Below, piece by piece: positions 1 to 8,692 of a stretch of DNA of 64,000 bases. Below the pieces are notes generated by a model. That model was not told the origin of the DNA. It saw only the letters and a list, made by a program, of their open reading frames with translations, and searched no databases. The first letter of the stretch is position 1. The number at the start of each line of letters is the position of its first letter. This DNA comes from CAIVVT01 sp963838205 (GTDB taxonomy: Bacteria > Acidobacteriota > Terriglobia > Bryobacterales > Bryobacteraceae). The stretch covers positions 15,646-79,645 of the forward strand of contig CAWIQF010000016.1 of the NCBI GenBank assembly GCA_963838205.1, given 5' to 3'. The position numbers and the translations under genes were made by a program.

Positions 1-1
1 A

Positions 2-643
2 TCCAACCAGCGCTGGTCGGTCGAGCAGTGCCTGGAGATCGCGCCGGTTCTCGAGGAGGCCAAGATCCTGTGGTGGGAGGAACCCACCCGCAAGAACATC
101 GACGATTACCTCACGATCAAGAAAGCCCTGAAGAGGGTAAAAATCTCGGGCGGCGAAACCGTGCCCAACCGCGCCCAGCTGGTGGAATGGATGGACAGCG
201 GCGCCTACGACATCGTCCAACCGGGCTGCGACGACGCCGGCGTGACCGAATGCTGGCACCAGGCCCGCATGGCCCATACCCGCGGCAAGTTGATCTGCCC
301 CCACAGCTGGCAGGACGGGTTGGTGGCTGTGGCCAACGCCCATCTCCTCGCCGCCGTGCCCAATCGCCTCATGCTGGAGTCGAACATGACCCCCAATCCC
401 CTCAAGGAGGGCCTCTTCAAGGAGTGGTTCGGGGCCAAGAACGGGTACTTCGAAATCCCTCAGAAGCCCGGGCTAGGCGTGGAATTGAAAGATGGGTTGG
501 CGGAACTCTATCCTCCCATTCCGGAAGGCAATTGGTACCGGCCCGACCCCGACATGCCTCCGGCATCGGCCACGGATGCCGCGGCTAGGCGAGGCGGGCA
601 AGCTGGTACGGACGTCTGGCCTTCGAGACCCGGGGGACGCTGA
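2..643 (+). CDS. Enolase-superfamily (mandelate racemase/muconate lactonizing type) dehydratase, 3' part
   Basis: The reading frame is open from base 2 and ends at a TGA at 641-643, so only the C-terminal ~213 residues lie in the window. They correspond to the second half of the TIM barrel of the MR/MLE group: ILWWEEP is the typical metal-ligand strand (Glu), ISGGE is the next Glu strand, DIVQPGCDDAG follows, and ICPHSW holds a His in the place where this group has a catalytic His. The family abstracts a proton alpha to a carboxylate and many members are sugar-acid dehydratases; the substrate cannot be read here. The last ~35 residues (Pro/Ala/Arg-rich after NWYRPDPDMP) look less conserved and may be a read-through tail. 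No gene follows for 800 bp. Confidence 0.85.
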   Translation, partial: SNQRWSVEQCLEIAPVLEEAKILWWEEPTRKNIDDYLTIKKALKRVKISGGETVPNRAQLVEWMDSGAYDIVQPGCDDAGVTECWHQARMAHTRGKLICPHSWQDGLVAVANAHLLAAVPNRLMLESNMTPNPLKEGLFKEWFGAKNGYFEIPQKPGLGVELKDGLAELYPPIPEGNWYRPDPDMPPASATDAAARRGGQAGTDVWPSRPGGR

Positions 644-746
644 GCCTGCGGCCTGAGTTGAGATCCGGTCAAGAAACGGCTGCAAGCCACCCACCGTTCA
701 CTAGCCGCTCAAAGGTGTATCGCCGGCCGGCGCGGCCCAATGCGGG

Positions 747-1245
747 TAAGTCCTTTAGAAAACGCGGATTACACGGGAAGGCACGTTTTGCACCCTAAAT
801 GCACTGTTTTTGCAGCTAAGTCCTTTAGAAAACCATACATACGACGTGAAAACGCAAGACACGTGGCTTATCGCCGCTAAGTCCTTAACAACAAAGCAGT
901 TATAAGACAACGTGCGGTGCGCGCACTGATTGTTGCGGTACGGCGCCGCTAAACCACTCATAACACGGCAGATACGTGGTGGCGCAGGGCAAAATGTGCG
1001 GCCCAATTCGGCTAAGTCCTTTAGAAAACCATAGATACGCGGTGAAGCATGGTTCAGGTGCGGCTAAGCCCTTTAGAAAGGCGCAGATACGCGGTACCGC
1101 ACGTTGCGCGTACGGCAGCGTGCGCGGGTTGCTGCGCCTAAGTCCTTTAGAAAACCACAGATACGCGGTGCACGAAAGAAACGGTGTTTTTACGGTAAAA
1201 ACACGGTGTTGTCACGGTGAAACACGGTGTTGTCACGGTGAAATT
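747..1245. repeat. Array of ~7 degenerate 50-75 bp repeats ending in a perfect 21-bp tandem
   Basis: The core GCTAAGTCCTTTAGAAAACC, followed by about 15 bases with AGATACGCGGTG, recurs with varying fidelity starting near 747, 816, 877, 949, 1012, 1064 and 1138, giving spacings of about 52 to 74 bp. Copies at 877 and 949 are the most degenerate. Immediately downstream a 21-bp unit with two CACGGTG heptamers is repeated perfectly at 1201-1221 and 1222-1242, with a decayed third unit from about 1181. Each core has a small imperfect dyad (CTAA...TTAG). The open frames across the array have no coding character. The same core in reverse orientation occurs at 38811-38826. Stretch 644-1447 holds nothing else that I recognise. 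Confidence 0.85.
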
Positions 1246-1447
1246 GCGCTCGGCGCAATGCTCGCAATCGCGGATCGCGGGTAGTCGCCGGTGTCGGACC
1301 GTACATTCCGGATACGCCATTTATCAGGCACGAGCCCCTCTGCCCGGGTAGGTAACCAGCCTGGAATTGGGATGTGCTGGCTTACGTCCCAGCAGATCGA
1401 TGCAACGGGTGGAGGGCGAGCAGCATCCGTAGTAACCTGGGACCAGG

Positions 1448-1783
1448 ATGGCGGTAGTGTATCCAGCACGCGCGACGCGGAGATGGTGGGGCCAGCTCGG
1501 CTTGCGCCTGTTCCTGCTCGCAGTGCTGACTGCTTTCGTCGCCGTCCAGGACCCGGCCGCCAGCACCCACGTCCACTCGCACTGCGGCGCGCATACGCAC
1601 TGCTGCGCGGCGTGCCACTCGGGCCTGTTTCTGGCAGTCCCGGCGGCGGCGGTCCACCTGCCGTTCGACGCGGCGACGGCGTGGTTTACACAGGATTCCG
1701 CCGAGCCGCGGCCGGGCAATACGACCATCCTGACCAGTTCCTCGCGGGCGCCGCCCGCGGCTTCCTCGCTCCATCTCGTTTGA
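1448..1783 (+). CDS. Small Cys/His-rich membrane-anchored or exported protein, function unknown
   Basis: This 111-residue frame starts with an Arg-rich N-terminus, followed by one hydrophobic segment at about residues 19-33, which could be a signal anchor. Just after it comes a His/Cys cluster (HVHSHCGAHTHCCAACHSG), and the remainder is Ala/Pro-rich. The cluster looks like a metal-binding site, but I do not recognise a family. It ends about 90 bp upstream of a TonB-dependent receptor on the same strand, so co-transcription is plausible and a role in metal handling would fit; that is inference. It could also be a chance open frame in GC-rich DNA, although the clustered His/Cys argues against this. 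Confidence 0.5.
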   Translation: MAVVYPARATRRWWGQLGLRLFLLAVLTAFVAVQDPAASTHVHSHCGAHTHCCAACHSGLFLAVPAAAVHLPFDAATAWFTQDSAEPRPGNTTILTSSSRAPPAASSLHLV

Positions 1784-1870
1784 TCCCGCGCGCCCGCCGC
1801 GACACACAAGAACGTGCCGGTGGGGGCGCAGGATTGGGCATCAACAGCAGACAGATTGGGAGGAAGTCCG

Positions 1871-4433
1871 ATGCGATTCATCTCAGGCCTATTTCTATTT
1901 GTGTGGATTGCGGCGGCAGGGCCGCGCGCGAGCGGGCAATCGATTCACAGCGGCACGGTGACAGGGACGGTGACGGACCCGTCGCACGCCGTCATTCCAG
2001 GGGCGCGGGTGGAGCTGAAGAACGCGGTCACGGGCTACGCGCAGGTGACTGTCACGGACGCGGCGGGCAGCTACCGGTTCAACAACGTTCCGCAGAACGG
2101 GTACGTTATGACGGCCGAGGCGCAGGGGTTTGCGACGACGTCGCAAACGGTGGACGTGCGCAGCGCGGTGCCGGTGGATGCGCCGTTGACGTTGAGCGTG
2201 GCGGGCAGCTCGACGGCGGTGCAGGTGAATGCCGACGCGAACCTGATTGAGAGCGATCCGGCGGCGCACCAGGACGTGGACCGCAGCGCGCTGCTGCGGC
2301 TGCCCTCAGTGGATCCAGCGGCCGGGCTGAGCCAGGCGATCACTTACTCGACGGGCGCGGTGGCGGCGGACGCCAACGGGTTTTTCCACCCATTGGGCGA
2401 CCACGCGCAGGTTTCGTTCGTAATCGACGGCCAGCCGATCAGCGATCAGCAGAGTAAGGTGTTCTCGACGCAACTGCCGGTGTCGGCGATCCAGGGCATG
2501 GAGGCTGGTGACGGGCATGCCGATGGCCGAGTTCGGCGACAAGAGCAGCCTGATCGCGGAGGTGACGACGAGGTCGGCGCTGGGCGTGGGGCACTGGTTC
2601 GGCAACGAGCAGACCAGCTACGGGAGCTTCGGCACGACGAATTCGTCGATCGGGCTGGGCTACGGCAACAACAAGTTTGGCAACTTCCTGGCGCTGGACG
2701 GCACGCGGTCGGGCCGGTTTCTGGATTCGCCCGAGTTCACGCCGTTCCACGACGTGGGCAACAACGAGACGCTGTTCGACCGCCTGGACTGGCAGCCGGA
2801 CGCGACCGACGTGTTCCACCTGAACCTGTTTCTGGCGCGCAACTGGATCCAGATTCCGAACGACTACGATCAACTGGCGCAGGATCAGCACCAGCGGGTG
2901 CTGACCTGGAATGTCGCGCCGGGCTACCAGCACACGTTCAACCCGCACGCTTTGCTGACCTTGAACCCGTATGTGCGGCAGGACCAGTTCAACTACTACG
3001 CGAGCCGCGATCCGTTTGAAGATACGCCAGCGACGCAGACGCAGAGCCGACGGCTGATGAACTACGGGCTGAGGGGGGACTTAAGCCTGGTTTACGGACG
3101 GCACAATATCAAGATTGGCGTCGATCTGAAACAGACGCGGCTGCTCGAACGATTCTCATTTGGGGTCACCGATCCGACGTTCAATCCGGTGTGCCTGGAC
3201 AGCGCGGGCATCACCGCGGGACCGCTCACGCTGACCAATCCAAACGACTGCGCGGGGCTGGGGCTGACCGCCAACCCGAACCTCATTCCGGGGCTGGCGC
3301 CCTACGACCTGTCGCGGGGCGGGAGCCTGTTCCAGTTCAACGGGCGGCACGACATCGATCAATACGCGGCGTATGTGCAGGACTCGATCCAATTGGGGAA
3401 CCTGACCTTCAACGTCGGGCTGCGCGGCGATACGTATTACGGGCTGACGAACGGCAGCGGCGTGGAACCGCGGGCGGGGGTGGCGTACAACATCAAGCAC
3501 ACGTCCACCGTGCTCCGCGCGGCGTATTCACGGACGTTTGAAACGCCGTTCAACGAGAATCTGATTCTGAGCTCGGCCGTGGGCAGCCTGGCGGGCAACG
3601 TCTTCGGCGCGACCGGCTCCGCACCGATCCAGCCTGGGCGGCGGAACCAGTTCAACACGGGATTCCAACAGGGACTGGGCCGCTGGCTGGTGGTGGACGC
3701 CGACTACTTCTGGAAATACACGCACAACGCCTACGACTTCAGCACGCTGCTGAACACGACGATTACGTTTCCGATCGCGTGGCAGCAATCGAAGATCGAC
3801 GGCGTGTCGGCGCGCGTGTCGACGGTCGACCTGCATGGTTTTCTGGCGTACTTCACGCTGGGCCACAACCGGGCGCGGTACTTCCCGCCCGAGGACGGCG
3901 GACTGCTGGCGCCGAATCCGCCGGGCGTGTTTCGCATCGATCACGACCAGGCATTCCAATCGACGCTCAACCTGCGCTATCAGCGGCACAAGAACGCCGA
4001 GTGGGTTTCCTTCATCTGGCGCTTTGACAGCGGACTGGTGGTGAGCGGCGTGCCCGATGCGGCGGCGGCGATGGCGCTGACTGCGAATCAACAGGTGACG
4101 ATCGGGCTGGCGTGCGACGGGACGTATGCGACCGTGGAAAATCCAATTACGGCGTGCGGCGGAACGGTCACGTCGAAGCTGCTGACACTGCCGCAAACGG
4201 GCCAGGAGAACGACGACCACAATCCCGATCGCGTGAAGCCGCGCAATCTGTTCAACGCCGGGATCGGGACCGACAATCTGCTGCACGCCGAAGGGCGGCG
4301 GCGCATCCTGCTGTCGCTGACCGTCGCGAACCTGACCAACCAGGTCGCACTGTACAACTTCCTGTCAACGTTCAGCGGAACGCACTTTGTGGAGCCGCGC
4401 ACGCTGCAAGCTTCGATAGGATTCGCGTTTTGA
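1871..4433 (+). pseudogene. TonB-dependent receptor with carboxypeptidase-regulatory-like domain, frameshifted
   Basis: ATG at 1871 is chosen because AGGAAG lies just upstream and a signal peptide follows (MRFISGLFLFVWIAAAG...ASGQ). Residues ~28-115 form a carboxypeptidase-regulatory-like beta domain (GTVTGTVTDPSHAVIPGARV) as in acidobacterial outer-membrane receptors, followed by a plug domain with SFVIDGQPISD. At 2504-2508 the frame changes: the upstream frame reads IQGMEAGDGH and the downstream frame resumes as VTGMPMAEFGDKSS, the expected continuation, so one extra base is present in GAGGCTGGTG. The beta-barrel then continues to a C-terminal ASIGFAF ending in Phe, typical of outer-membrane barrels. 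Total ~854 codons, normal for the family. Either a recent pseudogene or a sequencing error; everything else is intact. Ligand unknown. Confidence 0.85.
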
Positions 4434-4619
4434 AAATGGCTGAACGCTTGCGGCGTCTTGCCGTCACTTGGAGTGCCTCGCGCCACAGTGCGGACGGCTG
4501 ACGGTTGACGATATTCATGTATTCCAAGGCACAAGAGACTAGCATCAGCGCCACAGCCAACAGATTGAATAGGGCCATATCGCTTATGACCTGCTCAGAT
4601 TGCGAGTTGAGCGGCCCGA

Positions 4620-4817
4620 ATGACGCACGTGCGCCTGCTGCGTGCGGTGTGTGGGCCTGAGTACGGTGGCGAGCTGGAATACCTGCGGACATTCGTTCGC
4701 CAGTTGCGGAAGAAGCTCGAAGAGGACCCGGCTGAACCCGTCTATTCGTTGACCGACAGTCACATCGGTTACCGGTTCGCCGAGGCAAAACCAGAACCTG
4801 TCGAGAAAGAATTCTGA
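4620..4817 (+). pseudogene. kdpE: KdpE-like response regulator, C-terminal DNA-binding fragment
   Basis: The short frame matches the end of the winged-helix output domain of KdpE-type OmpR-family regulators: LLRAVCGPEYGGELEYLRTF, then VRQLRKKLEEDP and DSHIGYRF. The receiver domain and the first half of the winged helix are missing, and a stop lies in frame just upstream (4608-4610), so it cannot be a working regulator. No kdpFABC or kdpD is nearby. It sits in a stretch (4434-5060) made of unrelated fragments, consistent with genome decay. Confidence 0.75.
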
Positions 4818-4850
4818 ACTGGACCAATCCAGGCGAAATCGCCCCTCCGT

Positions 4851-5051
4851 ATGGTTATGTTATTCGACTCGTGGGGCGGCGCGCTTTATCCCCTTGCGCA
4901 AGGACGTTACGATCTGGGCTTGTCGTCAATCCTAGAGCTGACCCAGGCGCAGTTGAACCTCACCCGCGCTGAGATCGAGAGCCTCGCCGCAAAGTACGAT
5001 TACGAATTGCAGCACTCCACACTGCAATTCTCCATTGGCTCGCTGCGATAG
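4851..5051 (+). pseudogene. TolC-family outer-membrane efflux protein, C-terminal fragment
   Basis: The frame contains the hallmark end of TolC-family channel proteins: LAQGRYDLGLSSILELTQAQ followed by LNLTRAEIESLAAKYDY and a short tail. In the complete proteins (~450 residues) this is the last helical hairpin of the periplasmic barrel. The first ~20 residues (up to the Gly-Gly) do not fit and may be read-through sequence, and no upstream part of the gene is present. Together with the KdpE remnant 35 bp upstream it marks a decayed region. Confidence 0.7.
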
Positions 5052-5115
5052 CTATTGATAGTTCTTACAGCTTCTATGGCACGGGGCAGCACATCTCTCA
5101 ACGCCCCTGTCGGCT

Positions 5116-5583
5116 ATGCTGTACTCAGTGCGCCCTTGCGTTATCCTGGCCGCCGCGCTGCTCTGCGGTTGTTCCACCGCCCCGCCGGCCGAACGGCCCA
5201 AAGCCGATCCCACGATCGAACCCTCCTATGGCCGGGCGGTCGAGGAATTAGTCTCCATGGACCGCCAGGCGGAGGAACTGCTGCACAAGGGGAAGCCCGA
5301 TCAGGCGGCCGCCATCATCAGCAAAGGGCAGCCTCTGTTGGGGCGCCTGCTAGCGGCCCCGCGTCCCACCCTGGCCGCCATGGAGGCCGTCTCGGACTGC
5401 GATCAACTCTACGGCCAGCTGCTGGTGCGCAAGCGTTATTTCGGTGCGGCCCGTATGCTCTTCCAGAAGAACGTGACCCGCTGGAAGAACTGGGAACCGC
5501 AGACCCCCGAGACCGCCCGCCGCCTGAAACTGGCGCTCGACGCCAGGTTCGAATGCGACCGCCAGTGGTCTAGTGGGCGGTGA
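5116..5583 (+). CDS. Putative lipoprotein, helical, function unknown
   Basis: The 155-residue product begins with a lipoprotein signal: a hydrophobic run, then LLCGCSTAPP with the lipobox Cys at about residue 19. The mature part is predicted mostly helical (repeated Glu/Arg/Leu segments such as DRQAEELLHKGKPDQAAAI), with a spacing that suggests one or two tetratricopeptide-like helix pairs; I do not recognise a family. It should be attached to the outer membrane, facing the periplasm. Its 3' end overlaps by 14 bp the end of a converging receiver-domain fragment on the other strand. No operon partners are visible. Confidence 0.65.
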   Translation: MLYSVRPCVILAAALLCGCSTAPPAERPKADPTIEPSYGRAVEELVSMDRQAEELLHKGKPDQAAAIISKGQPLLGRLLAAPRPTLAAMEAVSDCDQLYGQLLVRKRYFGAARMLFQKNVTRWKNWEPQTPETARRLKLALDARFECDRQWSSGR

Positions 5584-5785
5584 GCCCAGAGATGACGGGT
5601 GGGTGATCGGCGGGAGCGTAGCTCAGGATTTCCAGCGGGGCCGTCACACCGTCCACTACCGGTGTTCGCACGTCCATCAGCACCATGTCATACCGTCTAC
5701 CCTGCACCGTCCAGGTGCAATGCAGCAGCAGGCGTATGCCGAATCTCTCGAGAGCGAAAACGCGAGCCGCCTGGCGGAGAACCAA
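5570..5785 (-). pseudogene. Receiver-domain (response regulator) fragment
   Basis: Read on the minus strand, the central and final part resembles a receiver domain: YDMVLMDVRTPVVDGV contains the phospho-acceptor Asp context of CheY-like folds, and PPVISGLTAH corresponds to the following strand with the conserved Thr/Ala-His. The N-terminal acidic pocket and everything after the fourth strand are missing; the frame is only 71 codons, and several positions (RTPVVDG for the usual QMPVMDG) are drifted. Probably a decayed piece of a hybrid histidine kinase or response regulator. Confidence 0.55.
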
Positions 5786-6115
5786 ACATCGCCCAGCATA
5801 ATCCGGCGCGCACGCGACCCGACTTCGGCGCGATCGACGAGCAGTAACGGAGCAGTAAGTCCGTGATCCTCACAGGTTTCGCTTGTATTCTGGCCTCTGC
5901 CGTGAAATATTCGTGGTGGACAGGGAGACGCTGTTATTCCTCCCCGCACGAACACTTCCGGTTGGTGGAGTACGTCCGAGCGTGACGAGATTCGCCAGTT
6001 TGTCAACCGGCACGCCGGCCGCAAAGGTCTTCTCGCCTGCCCGAACGAAGGTTGCTCGCTGTGAGCTGGTTGATTCCAGAGAGCCCCGGACCTTCGGGTT
6101 TGACAAGGAGTGCCA
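5786..6115. other. Intergenic, nothing recognised
   Basis: No convincing coding frame, repeat or terminator was found between the receiver fragment and the histidine kinase. The long minus-strand frame that crosses here is a shadow of the kinase gene. The promoter of the kinase presumably lies here, but no clear -35/-10 pair was picked out. Confidence 0.5.
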
Positions 6116-8134
6116 ATGGCACAAACTGGTCCTCAAAGCCCCGCTGAAGAGCAGGCGCAGCGTTCGGCAACAGAGCAGGATAGCGACGTCTCGCGTTTGC
6201 GCAACCTGCCCCTTCCGTTGAGAGAGCAGTTCGAGGCCCTGGGGTTGACGCGGACTCTGTCCCACTTGATCGAGAGCGAGCAGCGATTCCGGGATCTTTT
6301 CGAGCAAGGGCCGGTAGCCTACCACGAGTTGGACCAAGAGGGGATTGTGCGGCGGGTCAACCGGGCCGAGTGCGAACTTCTGGGGGTTGAGGCCAGCGCA
6401 ATGCTCGGCAGACCCATATTTGAATTCATTTTGCCAGGCGCACAATCTGAAAGCCGGGAGGCCTTCAAGCGAAAGGTGTCCGGGCAGCAGACTCTTGCTC
6501 CGTTCCTGCGCGAATACATTCGCAGCGACGGCCGCCACCTGACTCTTCAGATTTACGATGTGCTGGTTCGGGACGACAGGGGGGTGGTGACGGGTATTCG
6601 GTCCGCCATGGTTGACATCACTGCGCACAAAGAGTTCGAGGATGCGTTGCGGGAGAGGGAGGCAACTCTCCGAGCGGTGTGCACCAGTGCGGTGGACGCC
6701 CTGGTCATGATCGACGGCGAAGGCCGGGCGATCCTCTGGAACCCGGCGGCCGAACGGATGTTCGGTTACACGGCGGCCGAGATGCTGGGCCAACCGGTTC
6801 ACGATCTGGTGGCGCCCGACGATCTCCGACAGCGCTTTGAGGCGAACTTTCCCGCCTTTCAGAAGACCGGACAAGGGGCGGCCATCGGCAAGGTGGTGGA
6901 ACTGACGGCACGGCGAAAGGACGGAAGCGAGTTCCCGATCGATCTCTCGGTGGCTACCGTTCAAAAGGGACAGGAATGGCATGCGGTCGGGGTCATCCGT
7001 GAGATCACGGACCGGAAAAGAGCGCAAGAGGAGTTGCGAGCGAAAGAAGAGCTTCTGTCCGAATCACAGAGCATCGCCCATCTCGGCAGTTGGGACTGGA
7101 CGCTGGAAGGCGCCACGAGCGTGATGCTGTGGACGCCGGAAACGTATCGTCTCTTTGGAGTCTCGCCGGATACCTTTGTTCTGTCCTCCGAGACGTTTCA
7201 GACTCTGATTCACCCGGACGATAGGGCAGCCATGCAAGCATGGATGAGCGCCTGTCTGGCAGGGCAGGGACCGCCGGACCTGGAGTTTCGAGTCAGCCTG
7301 CCAGACGGCAGCGTGCGCTACATCAACGGACGCGGGCATCTGGTGCCGCGGGACGCGGAGAAGAAATCGATCCGCATGGTTGGCGTTGCTCAGGACATTA
7401 CGGAGCGCAAACTGGCGGAGGCGGCATTGCTCCAGCGGACCGAGGAACTTGCGCGTTCCAACACGGAGCTGGTGCAGTTTGCCTATGTCGCTTCGCACGA
7501 CCTCCAGGAGCCTTTGCGGATGGTCTCCAGCTACGTGCAGCTGCTGGCGCGGCGATACTCGGGGAAACTGGATTCGGATGCCGACGAGTTCATCGCTTTT
7601 GCGGTGGACGGGGCGAAGAGAATGCAGAATATGATCAACGACCTGCTGGCGTTCTCGAGGGTCACAACAAAGGGCCACGAGTTCAAACCGGTGGAGGCGG
7701 ATACGGCATTGAAGCTGGCGCTCGCGAACCTGAAGGTGGCAATCGAAGAGAGCCACGCGAACGTGACATTCGATCCTCTACCGGTCGTGAACGCGGACTC
7801 GGTACAACTGACGCAACTGTTTCAAAACCTGATTGGGAATGCCATCAAGTTCCAGCGCAAGGAACCACCGCAAGTTCATGTATCGGTGGAAAAGCGCGCG
7901 AAGGAATGGGAGTTTTCCGTCCGGGACAACGGCATCGGAATCGAGCCGCAACACCTGGAGCGCATTTTCGTGATCTTCCAGCGGCTCCACACGGCCGCGC
8001 AATTCCCGGGCACGGGGATCGGTCTGGCGATCTGCAAGAAGATCGCGGAGCGTCACGGCGGCAACCTGTGGGTGAGCTCGCAACCAGGCGTCGGATCGAC
8101 TTTTCATTTCACTATTCCGATTAAGGGCTTATGA
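6116..8134 (+). CDS. Sensor histidine kinase with three PAS domains
   Basis: ATG at 6116 is preferred over a GTG two codons earlier because AAGGAG lies at 6105-6110. The 672-residue protein has no clear membrane segment, so it is probably cytosolic. Domains in order: PAS at ~50-170 (FRDLFEQGPVAYHELDQEG), PAS/PAC at ~180-300 (ALVMIDGEGRAILWNPAAER and a following PAC with VGVIREITDRK), PAS/PAC at ~315-430 (LGSWDWTLEG; GVAQDITERK), a phytochrome-type HisKA at ~450-520 with the phospho-acceptor His in FAYVASHDLQEPLRM, and a HATPase at ~560-670 (N box NLIGNAIKF, DNGIGI, GTGIGLAIC). The stop overlaps the start of the next gene (ATGA), so it is translationally coupled to a single-domain response regulator, its likely partner. 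The signal sensed is unknown. Confidence 0.93.
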   Translation: MAQTGPQSPAEEQAQRSATEQDSDVSRLRNLPLPLREQFEALGLTRTLSHLIESEQRFRDLFEQGPVAYHELDQEGIVRRVNRAECELLGVEASAMLGRPIFEFILPGAQSESREAFKRKVSGQQTLAPFLREYIRSDGRHLTLQIYDVLVRDDRGVVTGIRSAMVDITAHKEFEDALREREATLRAVCTSAVDALVMIDGEGRAILWNPAAERMFGYTAAEMLGQPVHDLVAPDDLRQRFEANFPAFQKTGQGAAIGKVVELTARRKDGSEFPIDLSVATVQKGQEWHAVGVIREITDRKRAQEELRAKEELLSESQSIAHLGSWDWTLEGATSVMLWTPETYRLFGVSPDTFVLSSETFQTLIHPDDRAAMQAWMSACLAGQGPPDLEFRVSLPDGSVRYINGRGHLVPRDAEKKSIRMVGVAQDITERKLAEAALLQRTEELARSNTELVQFAYVASHDLQEPLRMVSSYVQLLARRYSGKLDSDADEFIAFAVDGAKRMQNMINDLLAFSRVTTKGHEFKPVEADTALKLALANLKVAIEESHANVTFDPLPVVNADSVQLTQLFQNLIGNAIKFQRKEPPQVHVSVEKRAKEWEFSVRDNGIGIEPQHLERIFVIFQRLHTAAQFPGTGIGLAICKKIAERHGGNLWVSSQPGVGSTFHFTIPIKGL

Positions 8135-8580
8135 CGACTGAAATGCAGACCAGACCGGTTGAGCTTCTGTTGGTGGAGGACAGCCCCGGCGATGTGCGCC
8201 TGACGATTGAGGCTTTGAAAGAGGGGCGGGTGATCAACAACCTGACTGTGGTCCAAGACGGCGAAGAAGCCATCGCGTTCCTGCGGCGGCAGGGTCGGCA
8301 CGCTGGTGCGCCGCGTCCCGACCTGATCCTGCTCGATCTGAATCTTCCCCGGAAAAGCGGAATGGAGGTCCTGGCGGAGATCAAGACGGATCCCGACCTC
8401 AAGCAGATTCCTGTAGTCGTGCTGACCACATCGCAAGCAGAAGAGGATGTTCTTCGCAGTTATGAACTGCACGCCAACTGCTACATTGTGAAGCCGGTGG
8501 ATCTGGAGCAGTTCATGAGCGTCGTGCATGCTATCAAGAGTTTCTGGCTGGCTTTGGTCGTCCTTCCGCCGAACGCATAA
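8131..8580 (+). CDS. Single-domain CheY/Rcp1-like response regulator
   Basis: This 149-residue protein is one receiver domain: VELLLVEDSPGDVRL carries the acidic pair, DLILLDLNLPRKSG the phospho-acceptor Asp, VVVLTTS the switch Thr, and IVKPVDLEQF the conserved Lys. The ED-x-PGD form and the loop length are typical of Rcp1-type regulators that pair with phytochrome-like kinases. It has no output domain, so it probably relays phosphate or binds a protein. It overlaps the kinase stop codon by four bases and is followed 113 bp later by a second receiver protein on the same strand. Confidence 0.92.
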   Translation: MTTEMQTRPVELLLVEDSPGDVRLTIEALKEGRVINNLTVVQDGEEAIAFLRRQGRHAGAPRPDLILLDLNLPRKSGMEVLAEIKTDPDLKQIPVVVLTTSQAEEDVLRSYELHANCYIVKPVDLEQFMSVVHAIKSFWLALVVLPPNA

Positions 8581-8692
8581 CGATGTGCAATGTTTGTAAT
8601 AGCCAGCCGGCCGATGGAGAATCCCGCAGGCGCGCGGCGCGCCCGTGTGGCACGCGTGGAGAGTTGATTCCTGAACGAACGGAGGCCAGAGT

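Noticed and set aside
747..1245. CRISPR array
   Set aside because: Unit length and spacing vary, the repeats are degenerate, spacer-like parts are themselves similar, and no cas genes are near.
976..1284. Open frame across the repeat array
   Set aside because: It is created by the repeats themselves, has repetitive translation and no motif.
1291..2250. 319-codon plus-strand frame over the start of the TonB receptor
   Set aside because: Gly/Arg-rich shadow in another frame of the small protein and the receptor; no family features.
5870..7027. 385-codon minus-strand frame
   Set aside because: Antisense shadow of the PAS histidine kinase, whose domains are unmistakable.
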